Below, one piece after another: positions 57,670 through 59,202 of a stretch of 59,202 nt of DNA (the first letter of the stretch is position 1; each line of letters opens with the position of its first letter). Origin of the DNA: an uncultured Pelagibacteraceae bacterium (lineage in GTDB: Bacteria; Pseudomonadota; Alphaproteobacteria; Pelagibacterales; Pelagibacteraceae); assembly GCA_902520685.1 (NCBI GenBank), contig CABYPE010000005.1, positions 1 to 59,202 on the forward strand. Reading direction: 5' to 3'. Made by a program: the position numbers and the translations under genes. The notes below the pieces were generated by a model. It was not told where the DNA came from, did not search any database, and worked only from the letters and a program-made list of their open reading frames with translations.

Positions 57670-58293
57670 ATGAAAGCTTTAAAATTAAAAGATATTCAAA
57701 ATAAACTTAGAAATAAGTTTTTAAAATCTGGAGTAAAAATGATTGACCCAGATACAATTTTTTTTTCTAAGGATACAAAAATAGGAAGAAATGTAAAAAT
57801 AGAACCTTATGTTGTTTTTGGAAAAAATGTAAGAGTAGGCAATAATGTGACAATCAAATCGTTTTCACATTTAGAATCTTGTAAGATTGAAAATAAAGTG
57901 GAACTTGGACCCTACGCGCGCATTCGACCTAATACAGTTCTAAAGGAAGGTTCGAGAATTGGTAATTTTGTAGAAATTAAAAAAAGTGTAATTGGAAAAA
58001 AATCAAAAGTTAATCATTTATCTTACGTGGGGGATAGCGAGATTGGAAAATCGGTCAATATTGGAGCTGGAACAATAACATGTAACTATGATGGTATAAA
58101 AAAAAGCAAAACCAAAATTAAAGATAATGTTTTTATTGGATCTAATTCATCTTTAGTTGCACCAATTACTATCAACAAAGAAAGTACAGTTGGAGCTGGG
58201 TCAGTTATTACAAAAAATGTTGGAAAAAAAACTTTGGCTTTAACAAGATCGCCACAATCGGAAATTAAAAATTACAAAAGAAAAAAAAAATAA
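57670..58293 (+). CDS. glmU: Stand-alone C-terminal (acetyltransferase) half of GlmU
   Basis: 207 aa. It corresponds to the C-terminal left-handed beta-helix of GlmU, the part that acetylates glucosamine 1-phosphate. Markers are LGPYARIRPNTVLKEGSRIGN, EIKKSVIGKKSKVNHLSYVGD (catalytic His in NHLSYVGD) and NIGAGTITCNYDG. The first residues, NKLRNKFLKSGVKMIDPDTI, match the linker just before the helix. There is no trace of the N-terminal uridyltransferase (no GGxGTRM motif) in or upstream of it. E. coli GlmU has 456 aa. The start is natural, not a truncation by the window. glmS begins three bases after its stop. Confidence 0.9.
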   Translation: MKALKLKDIQNKLRNKFLKSGVKMIDPDTIFFSKDTKIGRNVKIEPYVVFGKNVRVGNNVTIKSFSHLESCKIENKVELGPYARIRPNTVLKEGSRIGNFVEIKKSVIGKKSKVNHLSYVGDSEIGKSVNIGAGTITCNYDGIKKSKTKIKDNVFIGSNSSLVAPITINKESTVGAGSVITKNVGKKTLALTRSPQSEIKNYKRKKK

Positions 58294-58296
58294 TTT

Positions 58297-59202
58297 ATGT
58301 GTGGAATAATAGGAATCTCTAGTAATAAATCTGTTTCGGCCAGCATCATTAATTCTCTTAAAAAATTAGAATATAGAGGGTACGACTCAGCTGGTTTAGC
58401 TACACTCTCTAATGGAGTTATAAATGAAATTAAATCTGAAGGCAGAGTTAACAGTTTAGAGCAAAATTTTGATTTAAAAAATTTAAAAGGAAATATTGGA
58501 ATTGGTCATGTTAGATGGGCTACCCACGGAGTTCCTAATAGTATTAATGCTCATCCACACTCTTCACACAATGTTTCAGTTGTTCATAATGGTATAATAG
58601 AAAATTCAACAATATTAAAAAAACTTTTAATTAATAAAGGCCATGATTTTAAATCTCAAACTGATACAGAAGTAATAGTTCATTTAATTACAGAAAATTT
58701 AAAAACCTCTGAACTTGAGGAAGCCATTACAAAAACTCTAAAACAACTTCATGGAAGTTTTGCTTTAGGAATTGTTTTTAAAGATATTCCAGATTTAATC
58801 GTAGGGGCAAGAAGAGGTTCACCTTTAGCTGTTGGATATGGTCCAAATGAAAACTATCTAGGCTCTGATTCATACGCATTAAAATCAATGACAAATAAAG
58901 TTACTTATCTAGATGATGGAGAATTTTGTATAGTCAAAAAGGATCAAGTAATTTTTTTTAATGAAGAAGGAAAAAAGATTAATAAAAAAATATTAGAATT
59001 ATCATCAAATGAAGCTAATTATGATAAAGGAGATTTTAAACATTTCATGGCTAAAGAAATTGAAGAACAGCCAACAACAATAAAGACAGGAATAAAAGAG
59101 TACGTTGATAATTTAAATAAAGATATAAATATTTTTAATTTTCCTTGGAAAATAGATGAGATTAAATCAATAATTTTAATAGGATGTGGAACTGCATACC
59201 AT
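58297..59202 (+). CDS. glmS: Glutamine-fructose-6-phosphate aminotransferase, 5' part (runs off the window)
   Basis: 302 codons are present and the frame stays open at the right edge. The N-terminus is the class II amidotransferase with nucleophile Cys2: MCGIIGISS. Further landmarks are RGYDSAGLA, IGHVRWATHGVPN, AHPHSSHNVSVVHNGIIEN and DTEVIVHLI, and then the SIS domain begins with IILIGCGTAYH. It makes glucosamine 6-phosphate for cell-wall and lipopolysaccharide precursors. It is transcribed with the GlmU acetyltransferase half directly upstream (3-base gap), so the UDP-GlcNAc branch is partly linked here. Confidence 0.96.
   Translation, partial: MCGIIGISSNKSVSASIINSLKKLEYRGYDSAGLATLSNGVINEIKSEGRVNSLEQNFDLKNLKGNIGIGHVRWATHGVPNSINAHPHSSHNVSVVHNGIIENSTILKKLLINKGHDFKSQTDTEVIVHLITENLKTSELEEAITKTLKQLHGSFALGIVFKDIPDLIVGARRGSPLAVGYGPNENYLGSDSYALKSMTNKVTYLDDGEFCIVKKDQVIFFNEEGKKINKKILELSSNEANYDKGDFKHFMAKEIEEQPTTIKTGIKEYVDNLNKDINIFNFPWKIDEIKSIILIGCGTAYH

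Overview
The window looks like a chromosomal segment of a streamlined marine alphaproteobacterium of the SAR11 clade (Candidatus Pelagibacter or a close relative). The reasons are visible in the sequence: very high A+T, Lys/Asn/Ile-rich proteins, spacers of only a few bases, overlapping starts and stops, a compact TPP riboswitch in front of a ThiV-type sodium symporter (a known SAR11 arrangement), a DmdA-like GcvT-fold protein, an alphaproteobacterial RpoZ, and a Tat-exported TRAP solute-binding protein. I see no rRNA, tRNA, CRISPR array, insertion sequence, phage gene or attachment site. The species assignment is inference.

Layout. 1-1020: AzlCD amino-acid exporter. 1022-2769: a PanB-family protein lacking the family's metal ligands, and a PhyH-type dioxygenase. 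2800-5520: molybdopterin operon moaA-moaC-thioesterase-moaD-moaE. 5509-8324: persulfide-dioxygenase-like hydrolase, DUF4396 membrane protein, methyltransferase, cytochrome b561 and cytochrome c'. 8367-10367: two small proteins, then the TPP riboswitch and thiV. 10371-12512: exported thioredoxin-like protein and an ABC-2 exporter. 12509-17054: carbon-switch region with a DmdA-like protein, isocitrate lyase (aceA), an unlisted 53-aa protein, an operator array, and a RamB/ScfR-type regulator with a duplicated HTH domain. 17067-21537: small membrane proteins, PsiE, a GNAT-like protein, a NAPE-PLD-like hydrolase, a glycosyltransferase and a TPR protein. 21593-28858: TRAP transporter, SDR, aldehyde dehydrogenase, iron-type alcohol dehydrogenase and a class I amidotransferase. 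28875-32549: surface-sugar genes (DUF4422, rfbA, rfbB, GT2).

32546-37020 is the most coherent block. It holds apt, a short MTA/SAH-nucleosidase-like protein, a single-chain SpeD-SpeE fusion, and a polar amino-acid ABC importer without its ATPase. Spermidine synthase releases methylthioadenosine, the nucleosidase would free adenine, and Apt would return it to AMP, so polyamine synthesis and by-product salvage sit side by side.

37017-44390: a creatinase/DoeA-like M24 protein without metal ligands, DUF6165, GT9 and GT4 glycosyltransferases, a redoxin, gamma carbonic anhydrase, a PNPOx-like flavoprotein, a 3-hydroxyisobutyrate-dehydrogenase-family reductase and an MFS transporter. 44436-48127: rpoZ with a long acidic tail, dusA, a TSUP permease and a 361-aa coiled-coil protein. 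48124-53335: phosphohexomutase, nrdAB and a methyltransferase. 53337-57597: prpC, prpB, prpD (methylcitrate cycle) and gph. 57670-59202: a stand-alone C-terminal half of GlmU followed by glmS, which runs off the right edge.

Most regulation must be packed into very short divergent spacers. Several head-to-head gene pairs have start codons 0-30 bases apart. Clear regulatory elements are the TPP riboswitch, the TTTACAA operator array before aceA, a bidirectional terminator at 24660-24685 and an 11-bp stem-loop between a binding protein and its permeases.
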